Shown here piece by piece: positions 16,417-23,903 of a DNA stretch of 44,617 bases. The stretch comes from a virus. Where the stretch lies: positions 1 to 44,617 of IMG/VR virus record IMGVR_UViG_3300013014_000053. One strand, 5' to 3'. A model generated the notes under the pieces. It searched no databases. It was not told where the DNA came from and worked only from the letters and a program-made list of their open reading frames with translations. Each line of letters begins with the position of its first letter. Position 1 is the first letter of the stretch. Both the position numbers and the translations under genes were made by a program.

Positions 16417-16651
16417 TCTAATATATGAATCCCCCGATAAGGGGGAAACTATATATGCTAGAAAAGTAGGATCTACTGACAGGGTGTTAATTTCAATGAG
16501 TGAAAAGGCTTGGTCTCGTATCAATGAACAAGAGCAAGTCGAGATTTGGAAAGATATTAGAGGATTAGCAAAAACCAATCCATCGTTGAATGATGTATTG
16601 GATAGATTGTTAGTAGTTTATAACCTTATCAAAAAAGAAAATTCACTATGA
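16403..16651 (+). CDS. Small conserved phage protein
   Basis: The start at ATG 16403 overlaps the end of the VWA gene by 14 bases in another frame. The first part, HDLIYESPDKGETIYARK, looks like a small beta domain I recall from other phages, so the shorter alternative at 16496 is less likely. The 82-residue product has a helical C-terminal half. No known function; probably cotranscribed with the VWA gene. Confidence 0.6.
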   Translation: MTGHDLIYESPDKGETIYARKVGSTDRVLISMSEKAWSRINEQEQVEIWKDIRGLAKTNPSLNDVLDRLLVVYNLIKKENSL

Positions 16652-17055
16652 TGTATATTGGTACAAGCTTGGGTGGTTGCTTGCGTAGCATCCTAGATGG
16701 CGAAGTATCCGAGGACCGTGTTTTGACGATTATTACTAGGACTCACTGCGAAACTTACGATTCGTTGGTCAACGTAGTTAAATTGTATTACTCTGAAGGT
16801 AATAACTATGCTAGAAATCCTCAGCGGTACGACTTAACAAAATTTGATTTTGAGACCGTGTTGGATTTAGCTAGTAGGCTTTATAATTCAGGTAGAATTC
16901 ATCAACCTAGGCTTTACTCAGATAGTGATTATTTGCCTATTGCCTTTGCTTTTCAAGAACTTTGGCTCCAAGTAGTACCAACTAATACTAATTCTTCACC
17001 TGCGGTGATTGATGCGTATGAAAAATACAAGATGTTAGATTCTCTAACCCGATGA
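16648..17055 (+). CDS. Conserved phage hypothetical protein
   Basis: The 135-residue product starts in an ATGA overlap with the preceding gene and begins MMYIGTSLGGCLRSIL. It is a soluble, mixed helical protein with no recognisable catalytic motif. Similar small proteins starting MYIGTSLG occur in other environmental phages, from memory. The overlapping arrangement with both neighbours suggests a translationally coupled cluster 16403-17285. Confidence 0.6.
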   Translation: MMYIGTSLGGCLRSILDGEVSEDRVLTIITRTHCETYDSLVNVVKLYYSEGNNYARNPQRYDLTKFDFETVLDLASRLYNSGRIHQPRLYSDSDYLPIAFAFQELWLQVVPTNTNSSPAVIDAYEKYKMLDSLTR

Positions 17056-17285
17056 TAGAGATTGATCCTGTTGTTTGGTTTAGTGATCGGGAGGTTAATT
17101 TTAAACCTCCACATTTCGTTATGACCAACACTCATATTACTGAAGAATCTAAATTTTGGATTTTAAAAAATTTAAAAGGTAGATTTTCATTAATTGAAAA
17201 TGGTTATATAACAAGGAATAAAAAGTTTGTACCTGCTTTTGAAGATCCACAAGAAGCAATTCTTTATGAGTTAGCTTGGTCTTGA
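17052..17285 (+). CDS. Hypothetical protein, 77 residues
   Basis: Starts in an ATGA overlap (17052-17055) with the upstream gene. The product has a central IENGYITRNKKFVPAFEDPQ segment and no membrane or catalytic motifs. Short proteins ending in a 'DPxEAxLYELAW' pattern may belong to the same broad class as the small LRW-tail proteins near 42 kb, but this is weak. Function unknown. Confidence 0.55.
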   Translation: MIEIDPVVWFSDREVNFKPPHFVMTNTHITEESKFWILKNLKGRFSLIENGYITRNKKFVPAFEDPQEAILYELAWS

Positions 17286-17345
17286 TAAATTTTTAGTATA
17301 TAGTAAAAATCAATTAAATAATGATATAATCAAGGAGAATATGAT

Positions 17346-18026
17346 ATGAGTTTTTTAAGACATGTTGGTAAACACGGTGATCGCAAAGTTGCAGTAATCT
17401 TCCGTGAAGTGCCCGGTGAATCACATATGTGCCTAGTCACATATACAGAAACGTTGAATATGCATATTCATGATCCAATTATTAAATGTATTGAAAGTGA
17501 CATTGGTCAGAACAGTCAAAATCTAGCTGATGCATTACATCGTAGCTATACCAAAGACGGTAAACCAATTTTACAAACACTACACCTTGAAGGACAGTTG
17601 AAAAAAGTTCAAACTGCTCAAATTATAATGACTCCTCAACCTAATACTCAAATTAGATTGGATGAACTGAATAAGATTTTAGATGAGATGCAACAAGGTG
17701 AAGAAGCCGTTAAGCGATTAGCTGAAATGGATAAGAGCATGGGAATGCAAACCAAGTCTGAAGTTATTAGAAAGATGCGTGGTCCACAAACACAACCTGC
17801 ATATCCAACTGGTGATGTAATGGGCGATCAGCAATTGGCTAAACAGCGGTTAGATCAAGCAATTAAGATGGAAAGTGAAGCACAAGGTCTTATGTCTGAA
17901 GCAAAACGGTTAAAGGCAGAGGCAAGGTCACTTGATCCTAATGTAGCACCTACTGGGGAAGCATCAGTTGTTGTGGAGGTCCCATCACCAAAAGCAAAAA
18001 AATCAAGAGCTAAAGCGGTTGCATAA
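17346..18026 (+). CDS. Conserved T4-like phage protein with coiled-coil tail
   Basis: The 226-residue product is preceded by AAGGAG. The N-terminal half begins MSFLRHVGKHGDRKVAVIF and contains VTYTETLNMHIHDPI. From about residue 105 onward the protein is strongly helical and charged (repeated Q, E, K, A), consistent with a coiled coil, and it ends in a basic tail KAKKSRAKAVA. I recall homologues in environmental T4-like phages without a function. The basic tail could bind nucleic acid. It overlaps the next gene (ATG at the stop codon), giving an operon with DHFR and thymidylate synthase. Confidence 0.65.
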   Translation: MSFLRHVGKHGDRKVAVIFREVPGESHMCLVTYTETLNMHIHDPIIKCIESDIGQNSQNLADALHRSYTKDGKPILQTLHLEGQLKKVQTAQIIMTPQPNTQIRLDELNKILDEMQQGEEAVKRLAEMDKSMGMQTKSEVIRKMRGPQTQPAYPTGDVMGDQQLAKQRLDQAIKMESEAQGLMSEAKRLKAEARSLDPNVAPTGEASVVVEVPSPKAKKSRAKAVA

Positions 18027-18322
18027 TGTCACCTGAATTCATTGAAAAATGGGAACACATCCTCGAGGATGTTGAAAAACAAAAAATTCCTATTGGCTTT
18101 ATTAAAAAAGTAGTTATCAAACTAATAGGAAAGAAACAGCAAACTCTGAATATTGAGAAATTTTTAAATCAAGGTTTAGAACCAGAGCAAGTAGAAGATT
18201 TAGTTAATAAAAGATTAACTGAATTGGATGATTTAGTTACTAGCGTAGAATTTATTCTTAATGTACAGAGTATTGCGGACACTGTCCAACCTGAAACGGA
18301 CAGATTATTAGGTAATTTATGA
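18026..18322 (+). CDS. Hypothetical protein, 98 residues
   Basis: Begins at the last base of the previous stop codon and overlaps the DHFR start by four bases. Soluble, helical and acidic, with an NIEKFLNQGLEPEQVEDLVN segment typical of a helix-turn-helix-like or small helical bundle. Not recognised. Tight overlaps on both sides show coupled translation in the nucleotide-metabolism operon. Confidence 0.6.
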   Translation: MSPEFIEKWEHILEDVEKQKIPIGFIKKVVIKLIGKKQQTLNIEKFLNQGLEPEQVEDLVNKRLTELDDLVTSVEFILNVQSIADTVQPETDRLLGNL

Positions 18323-18792
18323 GACTCATTGTTGCCTGTGATCCTAAAGGTGGAATAGGCTATAAGAACAAATTGCCCTGGAGTAAAATCGAGGGCGATT
18401 TGCCAAGATTCAAAAGATTAACTCAGGATAAAACTGTAGTTATGGGTCGCAATACTTGGGATAGTCTTCCAGTAAAACCTTTACCTAACAGATACAATGT
18501 TGTAGTAACTACAAAACCAATTATACTACCTAACAATGTTAAAACAATTGCTCATTTAGATGACTTGAAATATTTTTATGAGCCATGGATAATGGGAGGA
18601 GCAAAGTTAATACAAACATGTTGGGAAAGAATTACTAAAATTCACTTGACCACTACCTTTGCCGAATATGCTTGTGATACTTTTATAGACTTGAAAAAAT
18701 TACGGGGGGAGTTTAGAATTTCACATGAAGAGGTTCGTAGTGACCATACATATGAAATTTGGGACAGAGATCATCCTGATTATTGGAAATAA
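18319..18792 (+). CDS. folA: Dihydrofolate reductase
   Basis: The 157-residue protein has the usual bacterial DHFR length. Visible family motifs are the N-terminal IVACDPKGGIGYKNKLPW (substrate and Met20-loop region), VVMGRNTWDSLP (NADPH site) and IMGGAKL in the middle. It reduces dihydrofolate to tetrahydrofolate with NADPH, regenerating the cofactor consumed by the adjacent thymidylate synthase; T4 carries the same pair (frd and td). It starts in an ATGA overlap with the gene before and ends two bases before the ATG of the synthase. Confidence 0.95.
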   Translation: MRLIVACDPKGGIGYKNKLPWSKIEGDLPRFKRLTQDKTVVMGRNTWDSLPVKPLPNRYNVVVTTKPIILPNNVKTIAHLDDLKYFYEPWIMGGAKLIQTCWERITKIHLTTTFAEYACDTFIDLKKLRGEFRISHEEVRSDHTYEIWDRDHPDYWK

Positions 18793-18794
18793 AA

Positions 18795-19709
18795 ATGCAA
18801 AATTATCATGATTTGCTTAAAGATATACTAGAGAACGGCGAAACAAAAGACGATAGAACAGGTGTAGGTACAGTATCTGTCTTTGGTAGACAATTAAGAT
18901 TTGATTTACGCAAGGGTTTTCCTGCTGTTACTACTAAAAAGTTAGCATGGAAAGCCTGTGTAGGTGAGTTGTTATGGTTTATTGAAGGTAGTGGTGATGA
19001 ACGTAGATTAGCTGAAATTACACATGGTAGTAAAGATGGTACAGTTACCATATGGACTCCAAATGCATTATCAAGTTATTGGAAACCTAAAGCTAAGTTT
19101 GAAGGTGATTTAGGCAGGGTATATGGTGTACAATGGCGAGATTGGAAACATAATACTCTTAAATCTTCCAAACATTATGTTCAACATAGTAAATCTGATA
19201 AAACTCATTATGATTCAACAGTAATGGAAAGGTCAGTTGACCAATTAGCAAACTTATTAGAAGGATTAAAGACAGACCCTAATGGTCGTAGACATATTCT
19301 TAGTGCATTGAATGTCGGTGAATTAGATCAAATGGCATTGCCACCTTGTCATGTTATGAGCCAATACTATGTGAACAAGAACCGTGAATTAAGTTGTCAT
19401 ATGTACCAAAGATCAGTGGATGTTTTCCTAGGATTGCCCTTTAATATCGCTAGTTATGCTCTACTAACTCATTTGATTGCTCATCATTGTGGTTACAAAG
19501 TTGGGGAATTAATTATCAGTACTGGTGATACACATATCTATACCAATCACATTGATCAAGTTAAGGAACAATTGACCCGAGAACCATTGCCCTTACCTAC
19601 ATTGATGTTACCTGTAGAAAAGAAAGATATTTTTGAAATGACCATGAATGATATTCATTTAGAAGGGTATACCAGTCATGGCCCAATCAAAGCGGAAATG
19701 GCTGTATGA
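18795..19709 (+). CDS. thyA: Thymidylate synthase
   Basis: Start taken at ATG 18795; an in-frame TTG at 18783 lies inside the DHFR gene. The 304-residue ThyA-type enzyme has DDRTGVGT near the N-terminus, the catalytic cysteine in LPPCHVMSQ (Cys185), RRHILSALNVGELDQM before it, and RSVDVFLGLPFNIASY after. It methylates dUMP to dTMP using methylene-tetrahydrofolate. It is longer than the 264-residue E. coli form because of an insert around residues 118-150, as in many phage and bacterial enzymes. Its stop overlaps the next gene's start. Confidence 0.95.
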   Translation: MQNYHDLLKDILENGETKDDRTGVGTVSVFGRQLRFDLRKGFPAVTTKKLAWKACVGELLWFIEGSGDERRLAEITHGSKDGTVTIWTPNALSSYWKPKAKFEGDLGRVYGVQWRDWKHNTLKSSKHYVQHSKSDKTHYDSTVMERSVDQLANLLEGLKTDPNGRRHILSALNVGELDQMALPPCHVMSQYYVNKNRELSCHMYQRSVDVFLGLPFNIASYALLTHLIAHHCGYKVGELIISTGDTHIYTNHIDQVKEQLTREPLPLPTLMLPVEKKDIFEMTMNDIHLEGYTSHGPIKAEMAV

Positions 19710-19954
19710 AAGATTACATTGAAACTAAAGTACACACATTCAGTATAGGTGATGTTGATGATCCTGATATCTATGCTTCTCAGCCTCTTTGGGAATTTCA
19801 ACAGACAGAAAAGGGCAAGTGGATTATGGATAATGCTATAGAGCAACCAACTTGGCATAGGTATGTTGATCATGTACATTTTGGTCATACATATGCTATT
19901 ACAGCTAAATTGCCTAAAGAAAAATATACATTTTTCAAACTTAAGTTTGATTAA
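19706..19954 (+). CDS. Conserved small phage protein
   Basis: The 82-residue product begins in an ATGA overlap with thymidylate synthase. Features are an acidic DVDDPDIYASQPLWEFQQT segment and a basic, aromatic C-terminus. Soluble, no known motif. Its position suggests coexpression with DHFR and thymidylate synthase, the last gene before the late-promoter region. Confidence 0.6.
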   Translation: MKDYIETKVHTFSIGDVDDPDIYASQPLWEFQQTEKGKWIMDNAIEQPTWHRYVDHVHFGHTYAITAKLPKEKYTFFKLKFD

Positions 19955-19960
19955 TTGATT

Positions 19961-19978
19961 CCCGTAGATAAATACGGG
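19961..19978 (+). promoter_or_regulatory. Late-promoter octamer inside a hairpin
   Basis: CCCGTA (19961-19966) and TACGGG (19973-19978) are exact complements around GATAAA, and the octamer GATAAATA spans 19967-19974. The spanin ATG is at 19980, about where a T4-type late transcript would start, so the mRNA may be leaderless. Confidence 0.55.
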
Positions 19979-19979
19979 T

Positions 19980-20447
19980 ATGTGGATCTTATCTGTTTTA
20001 CCTAGTTACGCTATACATGGTTTATTATCTGTTGGTATTATTGGTGTAATATTAGGCTTTGTATTAGGGTTTATTCCTTTAATCGGGAAATATAAACTTC
20101 CTATTCAAATTATAAGTATATTAGTTCTAACCCTTGCCTTATATTTAGAAGGTGGGTTAGAAAACGAACGGTTATGGCAATTAAAAGTAAAAGAAGTAGA
20201 AGCTAAAGTTGCGGTATCAGAAGTTAAGGCTGTAGAAAAAACTGTAGAAATACAAGAAAAGATTATAAACAAAACTAAAATCATTAAACAAAAGGGCGAT
20301 GATATAATAAAATATATTGATAAGGAAATCGTTAAAAAAGAAGAGATTATCAAGTACATAGAAAATTGCCCGGTGCCACAGGAAATTATTGAACAACATA
20401 ATAAGATTGTAAACTTATCTAGTCAATCCTCAGGAGAGAAGAAATGA
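19980..20447 (+). CDS. Inner-membrane spanin-like protein
   Basis: The 155-residue product has two predicted membrane segments (about 10-36 and 41-57) and then a long, highly charged alpha-helical region rich in K, E, I and V (about 60-130), the coiled-coil periplasmic design of an i-spanin (Rz). A lipoprotein gene overlaps its stop codon, the usual Rz/Rz1 arrangement. Two membrane segments rather than one is atypical; a holin-like contribution is possible. It would join inner and outer membranes for the last step of lysis. It follows a late promoter octamer. Confidence 0.65.
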   Translation: MWILSVLPSYAIHGLLSVGIIGVILGFVLGFIPLIGKYKLPIQIISILVLTLALYLEGGLENERLWQLKVKEVEAKVAVSEVKAVEKTVEIQEKIINKTKIIKQKGDDIIKYIDKEIVKKEEIIKYIENCPVPQEIIEQHNKIVNLSSQSSGEKK

Positions 20448-20719
20448 GGACTCTTATACCAGTAATATTATTGTTATCTGCCTGTGCTACTACGCCTGTT
20501 CCAGTAGAGCGTAAATTTCCTCCATATCCTAGTGCATTATCAGAAAAATGCGAACCGTTAAAACCTATTGAGCCTGGTGATAAAGTACCTATTACAGACA
20601 TGTTAAAAGTTGTAGTAGAAAACTATGTGAGATATTATAATTGTGCTACCAAAGTTGAGAGTTGGCAAGAATGGTACACCGAACAGAAAAAAATCTTTGA
20701 AAGTGTAAATCAAAAATAA
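20444..20719 (+). CDS. Outer-membrane lipoprotein spanin (o-spanin, Rz1-like)
   Basis: The 91-residue product starts in an ATGA overlap with the i-spanin candidate. A signal sequence MRTLIPVILLLSAC ends in the lipobox LSAC, with Cys14 as the lipidated residue, followed by a proline-rich stretch (TTPVPVERKFPPYP) typical of o-spanins. The C-terminal half is helical and contains two more cysteines. Together with the upstream gene it would fuse inner and outer membranes at lysis, which indicates a Gram-negative host. Confidence 0.75.
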   Translation: MRTLIPVILLLSACATTPVPVERKFPPYPSALSEKCEPLKPIEPGDKVPITDMLKVVVENYVRYYNCATKVESWQEWYTEQKKIFESVNQK

Positions 20720-20721
20720 CT

Positions 20722-20729
20722 CATAAATA
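20722..20729 (+). promoter_or_regulatory. T4-like late promoter octamer CATAAATA
   Basis: CATAAATA stands 20 bases before the ATG of the fibre-like gene at 20750, with GAGGTTATG between serving as a ribosome-binding region. Confidence 0.55.
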
Positions 20730-20749
20730 CATTATGAGGTTATGAAAAT

Positions 20750-21289
20750 ATGTCTACACAAGAAATCATTAATATAGGTACGTCACCTAATGACGGTCAG
20801 GGTGATCCATTACGCACGGCTTTTGCGAAGATAAACAATAATTTTACCAATTTATTTAATACTACGTTTAGTACCTCTACTGCGTACTCTTTAGGTAATT
20901 CTACTAACCAAGTAATATATACCGCACCTGTTGAAACTTTTACACAGGCAATGCTTCAAATTAGATCAAGCAACCCTTTAACATCGGATAGTCAAGATAT
21001 TACGCTTTCAGCACAAATTACAAATGATAATGCTAGTGTGAGGTTCACTGGATACGGTACTACAATTAATGGTAATGCTATAACTAACTATGATATGGAC
21101 GTGTTTGCCTCTAACGTTCGTGTTTTAGTTAATCCAATTGGAAATGCTACATTACTACATTTTATTTCTTCTCAAGTTACTTTTATTGGTGTCGATGTTC
21201 CTGGTCTAAACATTCAATTAGATGGTTATGTAGATGGATACGATATGTCTACAGAAAATGACTTGTTTATAACAACTGAACAAGCATGA
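20750..21289 (+). CDS. Fibre/appendage structural protein
   Basis: The 179-residue product begins with a motif common in virion proteins of T4-like environmental phages: IINIGTSPNDGQGDPLRTAF then KINNNFTNLF. The rest is beta-rich with many N, T, S and V residues and no membrane segment. The N-terminal motif usually marks a head, neck or fibre attachment region, so this may be a short whisker or fibre subunit. A late promoter octamer precedes it, and its stop overlaps the next gene (ATGA). Confidence 0.65.
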   Translation: MSTQEIINIGTSPNDGQGDPLRTAFAKINNNFTNLFNTTFSTSTAYSLGNSTNQVIYTAPVETFTQAMLQIRSSNPLTSDSQDITLSAQITNDNASVRFTGYGTTINGNAITNYDMDVFASNVRVLVNPIGNATLLHFISSQVTFIGVDVPGLNIQLDGYVDGYDMSTENDLFITTEQA

Positions 21290-21669
21290 GGGCCCATGAA
21301 TTTATTACTGAGAGCGTAGAAGAAAAACTAATGCCCGATCAAGCAGGGGCCCTTCCTGCTACTTATGTAATTCCTGAATTACCAAATCAAGATCCTTATT
21401 TACAATATAGATTTTCAGTAGCGATTGCAGGTGCAAAAGGAGCTGAAAAACGTAAACAAGATGGTGTTAGTAGTATGTCTAGAGAAGGACCATTTGGTGA
21501 AAGCGAGATTGTAGTATCATATGGTCATGATGTAGGTCCATATATTGATGATGCACTTAAATCTATGGGTATGAAAGGAAAGCGTAGAGTATCAACACCT
21601 AAAAGTGAAGAAACTACGGATGTTACTAAAACTAGCCCCATGAAGCCTTTTAAGGGATATAAAAGGTGA
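21286..21669 (+). CDS. Head-packaged internal protein candidate A
   Basis: The 127-residue product starts MRAHEFITES. This resembles the T4 capsid targeting sequence, which begins with a pattern like MKTYQEFIAE and is cut by the prohead protease at (I/L)-x-E; here I-T-E fits. It shares VIPELPNQDPYLQYRF and a C-terminal KPFKGYKR with the next gene. Start and stop overlap both neighbours (ATGA/GTGA type), so three paralogues are translated together. The inferred role is a small protein packaged in the capsid and injected with DNA. Confidence 0.6.
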   Translation: MRAHEFITESVEEKLMPDQAGALPATYVIPELPNQDPYLQYRFSVAIAGAKGAEKRKQDGVSSMSREGPFGESEIVVSYGHDVGPYIDDALKSMGMKGKRRVSTPKSEETTDVTKTSPMKPFKGYKR

Positions 21670-22028
21670 GAGCAAGAGAGTTTATTGCCGAACGCAATTT
21701 ATTTATAATTCCTGAACTAACATCAGGTGATCCTTACCAAATCTATAGATTTGGTGTTGCTATTGCTAGAGCTAGAAGTGAATCAGGAGATTGGGATAAG
21801 GTCAGAGATAGTCAACAAAGAAATGACGGTAAGTTTTCAGGTGAAAGTCCCTTTAGTGAAAATGCTATAGTAGCACCACAATATGAAGATGGATCTATTA
21901 TAAATAAAGCATTGGGATATGAAAATATTCCTGGTGGAAAGAAAGCAATACCAATGTCATCTGGATATGAATTGCCCACTGATAATAAACCTAGTCCATT
22001 GAAACCGTTTAAGGGATATGCAAGATGA
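21666..22028 (+). CDS. Head-packaged internal protein candidate B
   Basis: Start at GTG 21666, overlapping the previous stop. The 120-residue product begins MRAREFIAER, with I-A-E matching the prohead-protease cleavage pattern, and shares FIIPELTSGDPYQIYRFGVA and a terminal KPFKGYAR with its upstream paralogue. The middle is charged and poorly structured by composition. The same inference of capsid targeting applies. Confidence 0.6.
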   Translation: MRAREFIAERNLFIIPELTSGDPYQIYRFGVAIARARSESGDWDKVRDSQQRNDGKFSGESPFSENAIVAPQYEDGSIINKALGYENIPGGKKAIPMSSGYELPTDNKPSPLKPFKGYAR

Positions 22029-22417
22029 GAGCAACAGAATTTATAATTGAAGCAACAGCAGATGATGGATCTCATGGTAAAAGAAAAGGTAAATTGCATC
22101 CGGATGTAAAATCCGCACTTGGTATGATTCATAGAGTAGCCGGTACTGCTGACAGAACATATGATTTAAATCGTGCTATGATGGCAGTTGCTAGTTCAAA
22201 TGGAAAAGAATTTAGTCACCAGCCAGATGGAGAAAGTTGGATTGGCAGAAGTAATATGGCTGCTCCTTATACTAAAGAAGAACATGATATGTTACATCAT
22301 GCTTATAAATCAATTGGTACTCCGGTTCAATCGGCAACAGATGATTTCAGAAGAGAGCCTGACGATACACACAAAGTTAGTCCTCATAAGCCATTCAAGG
22401 GTTATAAAAGAAAATAA
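22025..22417 (+). CDS. Head-packaged internal protein candidate C
   Basis: The 130-residue product starts in an ATGA overlap and begins MRATEFIIEA (I-I-E at the expected cleavage position). Its centre differs from paralogues A and B, with a helical region YDLNRAMMAVASSNGKEF and a WIGRSNMAAPYTKEEHD stretch, but it ends in the same HKPFKGYKRK tail. A shared N-terminal signal, shared tail and variable middle are what one expects of internal virion effectors under diversifying selection. Confidence 0.6.
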   Translation: MRATEFIIEATADDGSHGKRKGKLHPDVKSALGMIHRVAGTADRTYDLNRAMMAVASSNGKEFSHQPDGESWIGRSNMAAPYTKEEHDMLHHAYKSIGTPVQSATDDFRREPDDTHKVSPHKPFKGYKRK

Positions 22418-22441
22418 TTTCATCATCAAAGCCGAGAATAA

Positions 22442-22459
22442 GTAATTTGTACAAATTAC
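22442..22459. promoter_or_regulatory. 18-bp perfect palindrome upstream of methyltransferase
   Basis: GTAATTTGTACAAATTAC reads the same on both strands and ends 10 bases before the methyltransferase ATG. It could be an operator for a dimeric regulator or an RNA hairpin blocking the start. No AT-rich terminator tail follows. Confidence 0.5.
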
Positions 22460-22469
22460 AAGGTTTTCA

Positions 22470-23159
22470 ATGATTGATATTAATAATACCCTAGACCTAG
22501 TAAAACTTAAGTTTTACAACGACTACCTTTACCAATGTCACATATATGATGAAGGCGAAAGTGGATACCATAAACAACTTACTGGTGAAGTTGTAAAATC
22601 TTACGTTGACCCATTAAATTTAGCCAAAGATGCTTTAATTTTAGATTTGGGTTGTGGCCCGGGTTATTTCTTAGATGAAATGAAAGAAAGGGGCTATACC
22701 AATCTAATTGGTGTTACCCTTAGTCCCAATGACGTTAAAATGTGTGAAGATAAAGGCCATACTGTTAAAAAATATGACTTGTCATTCTTGCCACAAGAAC
22801 AAGGTTATTATGATGAAAGTGTAGACTTTATATTTCTAAGACATGCACTAGAACATAGTCCATATCCAATATTTACATTAATGGAATACAATAGGGTATT
22901 AAAACAAAATAGTAAGATTTATATTGAGGTACCTGCTCCTGATTGTGAAAGAAAGCACGAATATAACTTGAATCATTATAGCATTTTTGGTGCTGCTCAG
23001 CTATCAGCATTACTTGAGCGTACTGGATTTAATGTCAACACCTTTAATATATTAGAGTTTAATTTAGAAATACCCAATACCGACGGTGAACCTGTTCCAG
23101 TTAAAGAAAGGTTTTATTGTATAGTTGCCACTAAAGCTAGGCCGCTAGACATTAAATAA
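22470..23159 (+). CDS. Class I SAM-dependent methyltransferase
   Basis: The 229-residue protein has motif I LDLGCGPGYFLDEM (near residues 59-72), an acidic-loop follow-up, and a DFIFLRHALEHSPYP motif in the place where many Ubi/Coq-type and sugar/small-molecule methyltransferases have HxLEH. It transfers a methyl group from S-adenosylmethionine; the substrate cannot be deduced. No DNA-methyltransferase PPY/DPPY motif is present, so a DNA target is unlikely. Modification of a virion or host glycan is possible, given fibres and a glycosyltransferase in the same genome. Confidence 0.8.
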   Translation: MIDINNTLDLVKLKFYNDYLYQCHIYDEGESGYHKQLTGEVVKSYVDPLNLAKDALILDLGCGPGYFLDEMKERGYTNLIGVTLSPNDVKMCEDKGHTVKKYDLSFLPQEQGYYDESVDFIFLRHALEHSPYPIFTLMEYNRVLKQNSKIYIEVPAPDCERKHEYNLNHYSIFGAAQLSALLERTGFNVNTFNILEFNLEIPNTDGEPVPVKERFYCIVATKARPLDIK

Positions 23160-23162
23160 AAC

Positions 23163-23192
23163 GATAAATACTCTCTATATGAGAGTATTTTT
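23163..23192 (+). terminator. Hairpin terminator overlapping a late-promoter octamer
   Basis: AATACTCTC (23167-23175) pairs with GAGAGTATT (23181-23189) and is followed by T residues. The octamer GATAAATA (23163-23170) overlaps the left arm. The site could end methyltransferase transcription and start the following fibre gene. Confidence 0.6.
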
Positions 23193-23227
23193 ATGGCTAG
23201 CCGTAAAATTACATAAAGGAATACAAT

Positions 23228-23610
23228 ATGAAACCTAGTGAGATATTACGTAGCTTAGCTGACATGATTGATGCAAGACAGCAAATACAATTGTAGTGCG
23301 TGATGCTAATGGTGCAATCAATGTTAACGGTTGGACAGTAGGAACACATTTAACAGCAGTGAATTACACAGCAACTAATAGTGATTATTGGATTGGCACT
23401 ACAACTAAAAATAAAACCATTACATTGCCCAACGCAGCCAATGGTGCATCTAATGGTAGACAATATCAAATCGTCGATGCAGTTCACACAGGCAACCCTG
23501 GCACTACTATTGCCGCACAAAGTCCTGCTACAGTAGTCGGTAATCAACCTAGTCAACAGGGTCAAATAATAATTGCTACTTATGTGGGTACAACTTGGTA
23601 TTTAAATTAA
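23228..23610 (+). pseudogene. Fibre-like structural gene with apparent -1 frame disruption
   Basis: An ATG at 23228 (preceded by AAAGGAATACA) opens a frame MKPSEILRSLADMIDAR, a start motif I recall from phage structural proteins, but it stops at 23294. The -1 frame from about 23278 to 23610 encodes TANTIVVRDANGAINVN and then a beta-rich domain (DYWIGTTTKNKTITLP) typical of fibre proteins. Joining the two needs one extra base near 23276-23280. The alternative is that the second part starts at GTG 23296 as a 104-residue protein. No clear slippery heptamer is seen, so a single-base deletion or an assembly error is favoured over programmed frameshifting. Confidence 0.55.
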
Positions 23611-23612
23611 TT

Positions 23613-23882
23613 ATGTTTGATCCTTTCCAACAAGCAAAGATACAGCGTAGCTATTCTAAACTCAGGGATACCGTCCCTGAGAAAGATATGTCATTAGACG
23701 ATTTAAAAAGATTAAGTGGTGCAGGTAAAATTACTGGTGAATCAGCAACAGTAGACCATGAATTAAATGCCAAAAAAGCACAATATATTCGTGAGAATAA
23801 TATCAAGCCAGGTGACCAAGCTTGGTTCAAAGTTATGTTTGCAAAACCACATCTTACTGGCGAAGATCCTTTTTCCAAATAG
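23613..23882 (+). CDS. Small conserved protein upstream of terminase
   Basis: Start chosen at ATG 23613, just after the preceding stop; a longer frame from TTG 23595 has no support. The 89-residue product contains LRDTVPEKDMSLDDLKRLSG and a C-terminus FAKPHLTGEDPF. Soluble, charged, helical. It lies directly before the terminase large subunit, where a small terminase might be expected, but it is much shorter than T4 gp16 and shows no DNA-binding motif. Function unknown. Confidence 0.6.
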   Translation: MFDPFQQAKIQRSYSKLRDTVPEKDMSLDDLKRLSGAGKITGESATVDHELNAKKAQYIRENNIKPGDQAWFKVMFAKPHLTGEDPFSK

Positions 23883-23890
23883 TAGCCGTT

Positions 23891-23898
23891 ACTAAATA
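23891..23898 (+). promoter_or_regulatory. Late-promoter-like octamer ACTAAATA
   Basis: ACTAAATA ends five bases before the terminase ATG (23904). If used as a T4-type late promoter the transcript would begin at or next to the start codon. Confidence 0.4.
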
Positions 23899-23903
23899 AT
23901 TGT

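Noticed and set aside
17325-17330. TATAAT before the 226-residue gene as a full promoter
   Set aside because: No acceptable -35 box 17 bp upstream, and the predicted start would fall next to the ribosome-binding site.
23270-23300. Programmed -1 frameshift in the fibre-like gene
   Set aside because: No X-XXY-YYZ slippery heptamer and no clear downstream stem, so a deletion or sequence error is simpler.
23613-23882. Small terminase subunit
   Set aside because: Position fits, but it is too short and lacks a DNA-binding or coiled-coil oligomer motif.
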